DNA of 8,726 nt, taken from contig DAOVUZ010000020.1 in the NCBI GenBank assembly GCA_030632305.1, forward strand, positions 1 through 8,726, written 5' to 3'. A program made the translations under genes and the position numbers. Origin of the DNA: Dehalococcoidales bacterium (GTDB taxonomy: Bacteria; Chloroflexota; Dehalococcoidia; Dehalococcoidales; DAOVUZ01). Under the pieces are notes generated by a model. It had not been told where the DNA came from and searched no databases. It worked only from the letters and a program-made list of their open reading frames with translations. This document shows, piece after piece, positions 1-5,568 of this stretch (positions within the stretch are counted from its first letter, which is position 1; each line of letters begins with the position of its first letter).

Positions 1-66
1 CTCGGTGCTAAATTAGCCCCTTAAACCCCCTTATTTTTGACCTCTACTGCAATAATACTAAAGTAA

Positions 67-118
67 GGTAAACAAATAGGTAAATAAATGGTAAATAAAT
101 GGTAAATAAATGGTAAAT
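67..118. repeat. Tandem 11-bp A/T-rich direct repeats
   Basis: Three exact head-to-tail copies of GGTAAATAAAT occupy 79-89, 90-100 and 101-111. A truncated fourth copy (GGTAAAT) lies at 112-118, and a diverged copy (GGTAAACAAAT, followed by one extra A) at 67-77. The 11-bp period is close to one helical turn, so bound proteins would sit on one face of the DNA. The array lies just past the stop codon of the integrase gene. Similar arrays serve as arm-type integrase/excisionase sites or as replication iterons, but which applies here, if either, is inference. There are no spacers, so it is not a CRISPR array. Confidence 0.85.
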
Positions 119-127
119 ACTAGTATT
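116..127. repeat. 12-bp perfect palindrome AATACTAGTATT
   Basis: AATACTAGTATT is a perfect palindrome touching the last partial copy of the direct-repeat array. The half-site AATACTA also occurs at 54-60, on the other side of the array, so the array is bracketed by AATACTA and its inverted copy TAGTATT (121-127). It could be a dimer-binding site or part of a recombination or origin region. It lacks a G/C-rich stem and T-tract and does not look like a terminator for the integrase gene. Confidence 0.6.
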
Positions 128-150
128 AACAAATTACTTGTATTCTGCAT

Positions 151-1098
151 CTATGCCTTATTGTCATACTTGACCAAAAGTTGGCAAGGGTAATCGCCTA
201 TGCCGGTGGCAATCTGTCTAACAGTGACCATCTCATACCCCTCTGGAATATCCGGCTTATCATCAAGTAAGTTTACTGCATCACGCAATTCCTGGTCCCG
301 AATCGCCAGGTAAACCTGAGTAGAGCCTAGATTTTGGTGTCCTAGTAGTTCCTGAACTGCCTTGATACTAGCTCCCCGCTCTACTAGGCTAGTGGCGAAC
401 TTGTGCCTCAAACTGTGGCAGTGGATATCAAGCCCCGCTTTCTTGGCAAACCGTTGAATCTTGTTGCTGATAGAGGCTGGCCTGAGGTCAAATACTCTAT
501 CGTCTGGCCTTTTTCCTTTTGTGAAATTGTGCAGTCTTTCGGCTATTACCGGGATTAGGGGAATGTGCCTATCCTTTAGACCCTTGCCCGCTACCACGAT
601 AAGGAACTCCGCCTCTATGTCTTTGACCTGTAAGTTTGCTAGCTCAGCCCTTCTCATACCCGTTTTGAGTGCCAGTTCAACCAGCAGGCTGTCTCTGGCA
701 ATACAGTCCCGGTGTGTTGTCTTGTTCTCTAATGCCCCAAACAGCCTATCAATATCGGAGTCATTTATGTATTGCGGCAATGTCTTTGGGGATCTGATCT
801 TAAAACCGCTCATTGGCTCACCATACCATTGCATAAAACTCTTGATAGTGCTGGCATATCTTATAAGCGTCCTGGGTTTCCTATCGGTGTATTGTGCCAG
901 AAAGCCTTTAGCAAGCTCCGGCGATGGTGGAAAGTTGTTTAAGTATTGCCTGAACCTGAGAAGTAGTCTTCTTTCATTAACTAGGTTTCTAGGATTGTGG
1001 ATCTTGAGCTTGAGGTCGCTATCGTATAACAGGAATAGCTCATCTCCATTCAAGTTTCGTAGCCTTAATTTTCTTTTGACTTCCGGTGTTAATAGCAT
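151..1098 (-). CDS. Tyrosine recombinase / integrase (XerC/D-like)
   Basis: This is a site-specific tyrosine recombinase of 315 residues, a normal length for the XerC/D-phage integrase family. An N-terminal SAM-like core-binding domain (about residues 20-100) is followed by the catalytic domain. All six catalytic positions are present: R149 (GMRRAEL), K172 (AGKGLKD), H228 and R231 (HSLRH), H254 (LLGHQN) and nucleophile Y263 (QVYLAI). About 30 residues follow the catalytic core. The frame stays open through the tRNA up to 1287, but that extension only translates the tRNA gene. I therefore start at ATG 1096-1098, which has AAGGGAG nine bases upstream. The start lies 56 bp past the tRNA-Val CCA end in the same direction, as expected for the integrase of an element inserted in that tRNA. 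No separate promoter is obvious. It appears intact; a stand-alone chromosomal recombinase is the alternative. Confidence 0.93.
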   Translation of the reverse strand: MLLTPEVKRKLRLRNLNGDELFLLYDSDLKLKIHNPRNLVNERRLLLRFRQYLNNFPPSPELAKGFLAQYTDRKPRTLIRYASTIKSFMQWYGEPMSGFKIRSPKTLPQYINDSDIDRLFGALENKTTHRDCIARDSLLVELALKTGMRRAELANLQVKDIEAEFLIVVAGKGLKDRHIPLIPVIAERLHNFTKGKRPDDRVFDLRPASISNKIQRFAKKAGLDIHCHSLRHKFATSLVERGASIKAVQELLGHQNLGSTQVYLAIRDQELRDAVNLLDDKPDIPEGYEMVTVRQIATGIGDYPCQLLVKYDNKA

Positions 1099-1154
1099 CT
1101 CCAGTAACTCCCTTAATGAGAGGTCATCAGTTAGAACTGGTGTCTTTTCCTCAA

Positions 1155-1200
1155 TGGTGGGCGATACTGGACTTGAACCAGTGACCTCTTGCGTGTGAAG
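1155..1200 (-). other. Probable integration (attachment) site in tRNA-Val 3' half
   Basis: Tyrosine integrases commonly recombine within the anticodon-to-3'-end part of a tRNA gene, leaving an intact tRNA at one junction and a copy of its 3' end at the other. An intact tRNA with a co-directional integrase starting 56 bp past its CCA fits that arrangement. The distal copy is not present in bases 1-150, so the exact core cannot be set and the other junction must lie outside the window. This is inference from layout only. Confidence 0.4.
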
Positions 1201-1230
1201 CAAGCGCTCTAACCACTGAGCTAATCGCCC
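1155..1230 (-). tRNA. tRNA-Val (anticodon CAC)
   Basis: The minus strand folds into a complete 76-base cloverleaf. The acceptor stem GGGCGAT/ATCGCCC (1224-1230 with 1159-1165) is perfect, followed by discriminator A and an encoded CCA (1155-1157). The D stem is GCTC/GAGC, the anticodon stem CTTGC/GCAAG, and the T stem ACTGG/CCAGT with loop TTCAAGT. The anticodon CAC at 1195-1197 reads valine GUG codons. The gene is intact, so if the neighbouring element inserted here, it restored the 3' half. A strong promoter lies immediately upstream, and no terminator separates it from the integrase gene. Confidence 0.98.
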
Positions 1231-1258
1231 CAAAGCGTATCTATCTCGCTCTAAGAAA

Positions 1259-1287
1259 ATTTTACTTGGTTTAGACTTAGGTGTCAA
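1259..1287 (-). promoter_or_regulatory. Promoter of tRNA-Val (possibly also integrase)
   Basis: On the minus strand TTGACA (1282-1287) and TAAAAT (1259-1264) are separated by exactly 17 bases: a perfect -35 and a five-of-six -10. Transcription should start near 1252, about 22 bases before the mature tRNA 5' end. The next gene downstream in the same direction is the integrase, with no visible terminator between, so the same transcript may supply it. Confidence 0.75.
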
Positions 1288-1304
1288 TGTGCTTTGTTGC
1301 CAGC

Positions 1305-1335
1305 TTGACAGTAAGTATGTAACTCGGCTTATAAT
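1305..1335 (+). promoter_or_regulatory. Promoter P1 upstream of the acyl-CoA dehydrogenase gene
   Basis: TTGACA (1305-1310) and TATAAT (1330-1335) are both consensus, with a slightly long 19-base spacer. Expected transcription start is near 1342, giving a leader of roughly 68 bases to the TTG start at 1410. The segment 1302-1344 is nearly repeated at 2669-2711 before yceD. Its -35 element stands back to back with the -35 of the divergent tRNA promoter, 17 bp apart. Confidence 0.7.
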
Positions 1336-1409
1336 AACTGACTTGGCTGTGGGTGTGTGTTTCCCCTGACCACCATAAGTAATTGACTAATGGAAAAGGG
1401 AGGACTAAC

Positions 1410-2567
1410 TTGGAGTATTTCTTAAATGAGCAACAAAAGGCAATAAAGCGTCTGGCAAGAACGATAGCCGAGGAGAAGATACTACCGGTTCGGGCAGAGC
1501 TTGATGAGAGGGAAGAGTTTCCCTGGGCTATAATGAAAGACCTTGCCGATGCTGACATGTTTGGTGTCTTTATCCCTGAAGAATATGGGGGTGTGGGTGA
1601 AGGATGTCTTGCGCTATGTTTGGTTGTCGAGGAGCTAAGCCGAGTATGTAGTAGTATAGCTATTAGCTTTGCTGCTAGCGCACTGGGAAGCCTTCCCCTG
1701 ATAATGTATGGAACTGAAGAACAGAAGCGGAAATACCTGTCTGATATTGTTTGTGGGAAGAGGCTAGCTGCCTTTGCTCTGACTGAGTCAACAGCCGGTA
1801 GTGATGCCGGTGCCATAAAAACTACTGCTAATCAAGTGGAGGGGGGCTACATACTTAACGGAACCAAGCAGTTTATCACCAACGGCGGTGAGGCTGAAAT
1901 ATATACCGTTATTGCTTTAACGAACAAGGGAAAGGGTACCCGTGGTGCTAGCGCTTTCCTGGTGGAGAAGGATACGCCCGGCTTTTCTTTCGGCAGGAAA
2001 GAGAAGAAGATGGGCATTCGTGCTTCTTCAACAAGGGAACTGGTTTTCGAAGATTGCCTGGTTCCTGAGGAGAATATGATTGGTCGGGGGGGAATGGGAT
2101 TTATTATGACGATGATAGTGCTGGACTGCTCCCGCCCCGGGATAGGAGCTCAAGCGGTGGGGTTGGCTCAAGGAGCTTTGGAGGCAGCGGTGGACTATGC
2201 TCAACAGCGCATCCAATTTGAGCACCCTATCATTTCGATTCAAGCTGTCCAGCACATGCTGGCTGACATGGATATCCAGTTGGAAGCCGCCAGGCTAATG
2301 GTTTATGCCGCAGCCAGGACAATAGATAGCGGAGCCAGGAACTTTACCGAAGAATCGGCTATGGCTAAGGTCTTTGCTTCAGACATGGCTATGAGAGTTA
2401 CTACCGATGCTGTGCAGATTTTTGGTGGTGTTGGTTACATGCGTGATTATCCCGTTGAGAAAATGATGAGAGATGCCAAAATCACCCAGATATATGAAGG
2501 CACCAATCAGGTCCTAAGAAATGTCATCGCCTCTGAACTCAGGAAGAGGAATGCAATGCGTGAATAA
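1410..2567 (+). CDS. Acyl-CoA dehydrogenase (short-chain/butyryl-CoA type)
   Basis: This FAD flavoenzyme oxidises an acyl-CoA to the trans-2-enoyl-CoA and passes electrons to electron-transfer flavoprotein. It has 385 residues, the usual size for the family. The N-terminal helical domain ends near residue 115. The first signature, AFALTESTAGSDAG, is at about 121-134 in the middle beta domain. The C-terminal helical domain carries the second signature, QIFGGVGYMRDYPVEKMMRD (about 336-355), and the catalytic base E363 in QIYEGTNQV. I start at TTG 1410 because AGGGAGG ends six bases before it and the protein then begins MEYFLNEQQ. An in-frame TTG at 1383 lacks such a site. Substrate chain length cannot be set from sequence; short-chain acyl-CoA dehydrogenases are the closest look. 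It has its own promoter P1 and no etfAB neighbour, and it precedes the fatty acid synthesis cluster by 168 bp. Confidence 0.96.
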   Translation: MEYFLNEQQKAIKRLARTIAEEKILPVRAELDEREEFPWAIMKDLADADMFGVFIPEEYGGVGEGCLALCLVVEELSRVCSSIAISFAASALGSLPLIMYGTEEQKRKYLSDIVCGKRLAAFALTESTAGSDAGAIKTTANQVEGGYILNGTKQFITNGGEAEIYTVIALTNKGKGTRGASAFLVEKDTPGFSFGRKEKKMGIRASSTRELVFEDCLVPEENMIGRGGMGFIMTMIVLDCSRPGIGAQAVGLAQGALEAAVDYAQQRIQFEHPIISIQAVQHMLADMDIQLEAARLMVYAAARTIDSGARNFTEESAMAKVFASDMAMRVTTDAVQIFGGVGYMRDYPVEKMMRDAKITQIYEGTNQVLRNVIASELRKRNAMRE

Positions 2568-2668
2568 ATATTGCGCTTTGCCTGGGGCAGGTTCCTGGCA
2601 ACCGATGTTTAAATTGACCCCAAACCAACACTGCTCGGGGAAGAAAGCAATATGGAACCTCATCCGCA
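2568..2668. other. Spacer after acyl-CoA dehydrogenase; no gene seen
   Basis: This stretch between the acyl-CoA dehydrogenase stop and the P2 promoter segment holds no supportable ORF. It contains a TTGCC...GGCAA inverted repeat around 2577-2601 and short CCCC/GGGG complementarity (around 2618-2640). Neither is followed by a run of T, so I do not call an intrinsic terminator. Confidence 0.4.
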
Positions 2669-2671
2669 AGC

Positions 2672-2701
2672 TTGCACTAAGTATGCGGCTCGGCTTATAA
2701 T
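2672..2701 (+). promoter_or_regulatory. Promoter P2 upstream of yceD-rpmF
   Basis: TATAAT (2696-2701) is perfect; TTGCAC (2672-2677) is an acceptable -35 at an 18-base spacing. Transcription should start near 2708, some 28 bases before the yceD ATG. The surrounding 43 bp (2669-2711) match P1 (1302-1344) at 38 of 44 aligned columns, including an unbroken 15-base block, CTCGGCTTATAATAA, covering the -10. It probably drives yceD and rpmF, and perhaps fabD onward. Confidence 0.7.
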
Positions 2702-2735
2702 AAGCTGACTTCAGCTTGAGTTGAGGTGGAATATA

Positions 2736-3245
2736 ATGTCGATAAATGTTTCTCAGCAGCTTAAAGCCCCTATAGGCTCAGTACGAGATTATGAGGTGAG
2801 TGAGGTTGTTGATATTGCTGGGGGTGATAGCCTGGTTCAGGGTGAGCTTGGGTTGATACGTACTGACCTGGGTATCCTGGCTAAAGGTACACTACACACT
2901 GAGGTTGAGGTTACCTGTAGCCGCTGTTTGAGTTTGTTTAGTTGTCCTCTGTCTCTAGATATTGAAGAGGAATTTTTCCCTACGGTAGATGTAGTTACTG
3001 GTGCCTGGCTGCCTGTGCCTGATGAGTCCGGTTGCTTTACTATTGATGAGCATCATACCCTTGATTTAACCGAGGCGATATGTCAGTATGCGCTACTGGC
3101 TATCCCGATGAAGCCACTTTGTGATGAAGATTGTGCCGGGTTATGCCCCAATTGTGGTCAAAATCTTAACCACGGACCTTGTGATTGTCTACCTCAGGGG
3201 ATTGACCCTCGCTGGTCTGAGTTAAGTAAATTGCTTTGTATATGA
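2736..3245 (+). CDS. yceD: YceD/DUF177 family protein (L32/rRNA-associated)
   Basis: This 169-residue cytoplasmic protein belongs to the DUF177 (YceD) family. The gene almost always sits before rpmF, and homologues in bacteria and chloroplasts are linked to 23S rRNA processing or accumulation. Two cysteine clusters are visible: C61-x2-C64 (TCSRC), then C129, C133, C137, C140, C149 and C151 in the hallmark stretch around CAGLCPNCGQNLN. The DPRW motif (157-160) closes the domain, as in relatives. The start is ATG 2736, with GAGGTGG six bases upstream; an in-frame TTG at 2721 is less good. rpmF follows after a 132-bp spacer carrying short repeats. The cysteine pattern suggests metal binding in this lineage (inference). 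Confidence 0.92.
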   Translation: MSINVSQQLKAPIGSVRDYEVSEVVDIAGGDSLVQGELGLIRTDLGILAKGTLHTEVEVTCSRCLSLFSCPLSLDIEEEFFPTVDVVTGAWLPVPDESGCFTIDEHHTLDLTEAICQYALLAIPMKPLCDEDCAGLCPNCGQNLNHGPCDCLPQGIDPRWSELSKLLCI

Positions 3246-3326
3246 TTGCATAAATGCTTGTTTGCAGGAAGGGATACCGCAAACTCTAAACAAATTCAAA
3301 TCACTAATGACCAAATGCCCAAAACG

Positions 3327-3357
3327 TTTAGGATTTAGAGATTAGTATTTAGGATTT
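3327..3357. repeat. Short intergenic direct repeat TTTAGGATTT
   Basis: TTTAGGATTT occurs at 3327-3336 and again at 3348-3357, with TAGAGATTAGTA between, so the unit has a 21-bp period. The bases before it (about 3291-3320) form a second low-complexity stretch with CACTAATGACCAAATG. This A/T-rich text resembles dispersed intergenic repeat families I associate with some uncultured bacterial genomes; that comparison is from memory. The rest of the 132-bp spacer has one loose inverted repeat, GTTTGC/GCAAAC (3260-3265 and 3279-3284), without a T-tract. Confidence 0.55.
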
Positions 3358-3377
3358 CACAAGGAACGGAGTAGGTT

Positions 3378-3578
3378 ATGGGAGCTTTACCAAAGCGAAA
3401 AATAGCTAAGGCACGTCGGGGTAAGCGGCGTAGCCATATTGGCCTGTCTTCTCCTCCTCGGGACCTTTGTCCTCAATGTCATAGCCCTAAACTGCCTCAC
3501 CATGTTTGCCCTACCTGTGGCAGCTATGGTGGCAGGGAGGTCATTGAGATTAAAAGCCCGAAAAAGAAGGCTGGCTGA
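3378..3578 (+). CDS. rpmF: 50S ribosomal protein L32 (zinc-binding form)
   Basis: L32 is a small protein of the large ribosomal subunit. This 66-residue copy has the usual layout: a basic N-terminus (MGALPKRKIAKARRGKRRSH), then a zinc ribbon with C31-x2-C34 and C44-x2-C47 (LCPQC ... VCPTCG), then GGREVI and a lysine-rich tail. All four cysteines are kept, so it is the zinc-dependent type rather than a cysteine-free paralogue. ATG 3378 has GGAG six bases upstream. It follows yceD, its near-universal neighbour. fabD comes 80 bp later, with no plsX or fabH between, unlike the common yceD-rpmF-plsX-fabH-fabD order. Confidence 0.97.
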   Translation: MGALPKRKIAKARRGKRRSHIGLSSPPRDLCPQCHSPKLPHHVCPTCGSYGGREVIEIKSPKKKAG

Positions 3579-3658
3579 TGACCGATGAGCGGTGACAGGA
3601 TTAGAGCCGCTTTTTGGTTATATTGTTGCTGCATTAATCTAGAAGAGAGGCTGAGCCG

Positions 3659-4582
3659 ATGAAGGTAGCCTATGTCTTTCCCGGTCAGGGTTCTCAGTGG
3701 GTAGGCATGGGTCGTGACCTTTATGATAATTTTGATTCAGCTAAAGCCGTCTTTGAGCAGGTTGATGAGACTTTAGGCTTTCCCCTATCCAGGTTATGCT
3801 TTGACGGACCAGAAGACGAACTTCTCCAGACTATCAATGCTCAACCAGCAATAGTAACCGTCAGCTTTGCTTGCTTGAAGGCTATCTATGATGTGAGCGG
3901 TAGCAATGGGCTACCATCCCCTGCCTTTGTTGCCGGTCATAGCCTGGGTGAATATACGGCACTGGCAGCAGCCGGAGTGCTTGATTTTGCCGATACTGTT
4001 TATCTGGCTCGAGAGAGGGGGCGGTTAATGGATGAAGCTGGGCTGAGCCAACCGGGGGGTATGGTGGCAATAATCGGGCTTGATGAAGCTTCATTGGCTG
4101 AGGTATGTGTCAGGACGAATACCCGGATTGCTAATATTAACTGCCCTGGTCAGCTAGTAATCAGTGGGGCAAAGGAGAATCTAACCCGGGCTGCAGATTT
4201 AGCTAACAGCAGAGGGGCTTATCGCACCATACCGTTGGCGGTAAGTGGCGCCTTTCATACGCCACTGATGCAGTCGGCAGTCGATGGTATAGCTGAGATT
4301 TTAGCCACCCTTTCCTTTAACGACCCGGCCGTTCCTATTATAGCTAATACTACCGCCCAGCCATTGACCACTGCTGAACTGGTTAAGGAAGAGTTGCTGG
4401 GCCAGCTGTGTCATTGTGTTCAGTGGCAGCCCTCAATTGAGTATATGGTAAATGATGAGGTGTCTACTTTTATTGAGATAGGGCCGGGCAGAGTGCTTAC
4501 CGGTCTTATTAAACGGATAAACAAAAGTGTTAACTTGATAAATATAGGTGATGCTGAGGCTATTAAAAAAATAGTTTGTTGA
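3659..4582 (+). CDS. fabD: Malonyl-CoA:ACP transacylase
   Basis: FabD moves the malonyl group from malonyl-CoA to acyl carrier protein, supplying the extender unit for type II fatty acid synthesis in the cytoplasm. The 307-residue length is typical. Visible active-site elements are the N-terminal FPGQGSQ (Q10 in the oxyanion hole), nucleophile S95 in GHSLGEYTALAAAG, R120 that binds the malonyl carboxylate, and H200 in SGAFHTPLM. IEIGPGRVLTGLIKR near residues 272-286 is the usual C-terminal motif. ATG 3659 is preceded by AGAGAGG at eight bases. Its acceptor ACP is encoded 2 kb downstream on the same strand. It is very unlikely to be a polyketide acyltransferase, given stand-alone length and neighbours. 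Confidence 0.97.
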   Translation: MKVAYVFPGQGSQWVGMGRDLYDNFDSAKAVFEQVDETLGFPLSRLCFDGPEDELLQTINAQPAIVTVSFACLKAIYDVSGSNGLPSPAFVAGHSLGEYTALAAAGVLDFADTVYLARERGRLMDEAGLSQPGGMVAIIGLDEASLAEVCVRTNTRIANINCPGQLVISGAKENLTRAADLANSRGAYRTIPLAVSGAFHTPLMQSAVDGIAEILATLSFNDPAVPIIANTTAQPLTTAELVKEELLGQLCHCVQWQPSIEYMVNDEVSTFIEIGPGRVLTGLIKRINKSVNLINIGDAEAIKKIVC

Positions 4583-4596
4583 GTGTTCTTACCTGT

Positions 4597-4624
4597 GAAA
4601 TGATGTCATTTACCATAGTAAATT
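4597..4624. repeat. Two overlapping inverted repeats after fabD
   Basis: AAATGA-TG-TCATTT (4598-4611) and ATTTAC-CATA-GTAAAT (4608-4623) are both perfect and share the bases ATTT at 4608-4611. Only one could form a hairpin at a time, but both stems are short and A/T-rich, so protein-binding half-sites are at least as likely. A TTTTT run lies at 4632-4636, nine bases past the second arm: too far for a convincing intrinsic terminator. Confidence 0.5.
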
Positions 4625-4694
4625 GGAGAGATTTTTAAGCAACTCCCCTTAGTAAAGGCCTTTTGGGGGTGGGCAAATACTGAGAGTCAAAGAT

Positions 4695-4767
4695 AGGCGA
4701 AGCCCCTCTAAAGAAATTGTTTTCCCCTTCCTCTTATTAAGGGGAAGGGGATAAAGGGGATAGGGTT
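4695..4767. repeat. Intergenic G/C-rich inverted-repeat element, copy 1
   Basis: This element in the fabD-fabG spacer has GGCGAAGCCCCTCT near its left end. It then has a hairpin with arms CCCCTTCCTCTT (4724-4735) and AAGGGGAAGGGG (4739-4750), 11 of 12 paired around an ATT loop. The tail reads ATAAAGGGGATAGGGTT. The same modules recur in the fabG-Mth938 spacer, so this is a repeat family and not chance. A further palindrome-rich stretch (CCCC...AAAGGCCTTT...GGGG, 4646-4669) precedes it. Confidence 0.7.
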
Positions 4768-4794
4768 ACTAAGTTAAAACCCAAGGAGGCAATT

Positions 4795-5547
4795 ATGAAT
4801 CTTTCTAATAGGGTGGCTATAGTTACTGGTGGTGGTCGAGGCATAGGACGGACTATCGCTCTGAAATTGGCTGAGGTTGGGGCTACTGTCGTCGTCAATG
4901 ATATTGGTGAGGCTTCTCCCGTTGGCAGTGTGGCTGAGGAAATCAAGGCTATGGGTGGGCAGAGCCTGGCGGTTCTGGCTGATGTGAGTTCATCATCAGA
5001 TGTCGCTAGGCTGGTGGAAGAAACTATAGCCGCTTATGGGAAGGTCGATATCTTGGTAAATAATGCTGGCATTGCCCGCGACCAGCTTATCATCCGGATG
5101 TCAGACGAAGACTGGGACAGGGTATTAAGTGTCAACCTGAAAGGCGCCTTTCTTTGTGCCCGAGCGGTATTAAGACATATGATTAAACAGCGTTGGGGTA
5201 GAATTATCAGTATTGCCAGTATTGTTGGGCTGGTGGGCAACCCAGGACAGGCTAACTATGCTTCAGCTAAAGCCGGCATTATTGGCTTTACCCGGACGGT
5301 TGCCAAGGAAGTGGCTGCTCGTGGTATCACGGCTAATGCTATTGCCCCTGGCTTTATTGATACTGAGATGACACAACGGCTGGAAGAAGACTGGAAGCAG
5401 CAGCTTAAGAAGCAAATCCCTCTCGGTTACTTTGGCTCTCCCTGTGATGTGGCTGAGGCGGTGGCTTTTCTGGCTTCGGAAGAGGCAAGGTATATTACCG
5501 GGCAGGTGCTAAGTGTGGATGGAGGTATGGCTGGAGCTTGGTTATGA
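4795..5547 (+). CDS. fabG: 3-oxoacyl-ACP reductase
   Basis: FabG reduces 3-oxoacyl-ACP to (R)-3-hydroxyacyl-ACP, the first reduction of fatty acid elongation. This 250-residue classical short-chain dehydrogenase has the cofactor motif TGGGRGIG (11-18), NNAG (89-92) and the full catalytic tetrad N114, S142, Y155 and K159 (YASAK). It ends in VDGGM, as FabG proteins do. The start is unambiguous: AAGGAGG (4783-4789) lies five bases before ATG 4795. One oddity is an aspartate, D36 in VVVNDIG, at the end of beta strand 2, a position where acidic residues usually favour NADH, while R15 in the glycine motif favours NADPH. Placement after fabD and near acpP supports FabG, but acetoacetyl-CoA reductase or another SDR activity cannot be excluded. 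Related repeats fill both flanking spacers. Confidence 0.93.
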   Translation: MNLSNRVAIVTGGGRGIGRTIALKLAEVGATVVVNDIGEASPVGSVAEEIKAMGGQSLAVLADVSSSSDVARLVEETIAAYGKVDILVNNAGIARDQLIIRMSDEDWDRVLSVNLKGAFLCARAVLRHMIKQRWGRIISIASIVGLVGNPGQANYASAKAGIIGFTRTVAKEVAARGITANAIAPGFIDTEMTQRLEEDWKQQLKKQIPLGYFGSPCDVAEAVAFLASEEARYITGQVLSVDGGMAGAWL

Positions 5548-5568
5548 AGAGGTCATTTAGCAACCTAT

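Noticed and set aside
67..118. CRISPR-like array
   Set aside because: The units are 11 bp, directly adjacent and without spacers; no cas genes in view.
461..1198. Plus-strand ORF of 245 codons opposite the integrase
   Set aside because: Antisense shadow of the integrase and tRNA; its end (GDTGLEPVTSCV) is the common false peptide from the complement of a tRNA, and it has no domain signature.
1099..1287. N-terminal extension of the integrase frame to a TTG at 1287
   Set aside because: These codons translate the tRNA-Val gene and its promoter (the peptide around RLAQWLERLLHTQ is a well-known false translation of tRNA). The domain starts after ATG 1098.
1277..1816. Minus-strand ORF of 179 codons
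   Set aside because: Covers the divergent promoters and the first third of the clearly coding acyl-CoA dehydrogenase; low-complexity serine-rich translation with no family features.
2577..2601. TTGCC/GGCAA inverted repeat after the acyl-CoA dehydrogenase, as a terminator
   Set aside because: No T-tract follows and the stem is short with a long loop.
3588..3615. AGCGG/CCGCT hairpin followed by TTTT between rpmF and fabD, as a terminator
   Set aside because: Only a 5-bp stem with a 14-base loop and a short T-run; too weak to call.
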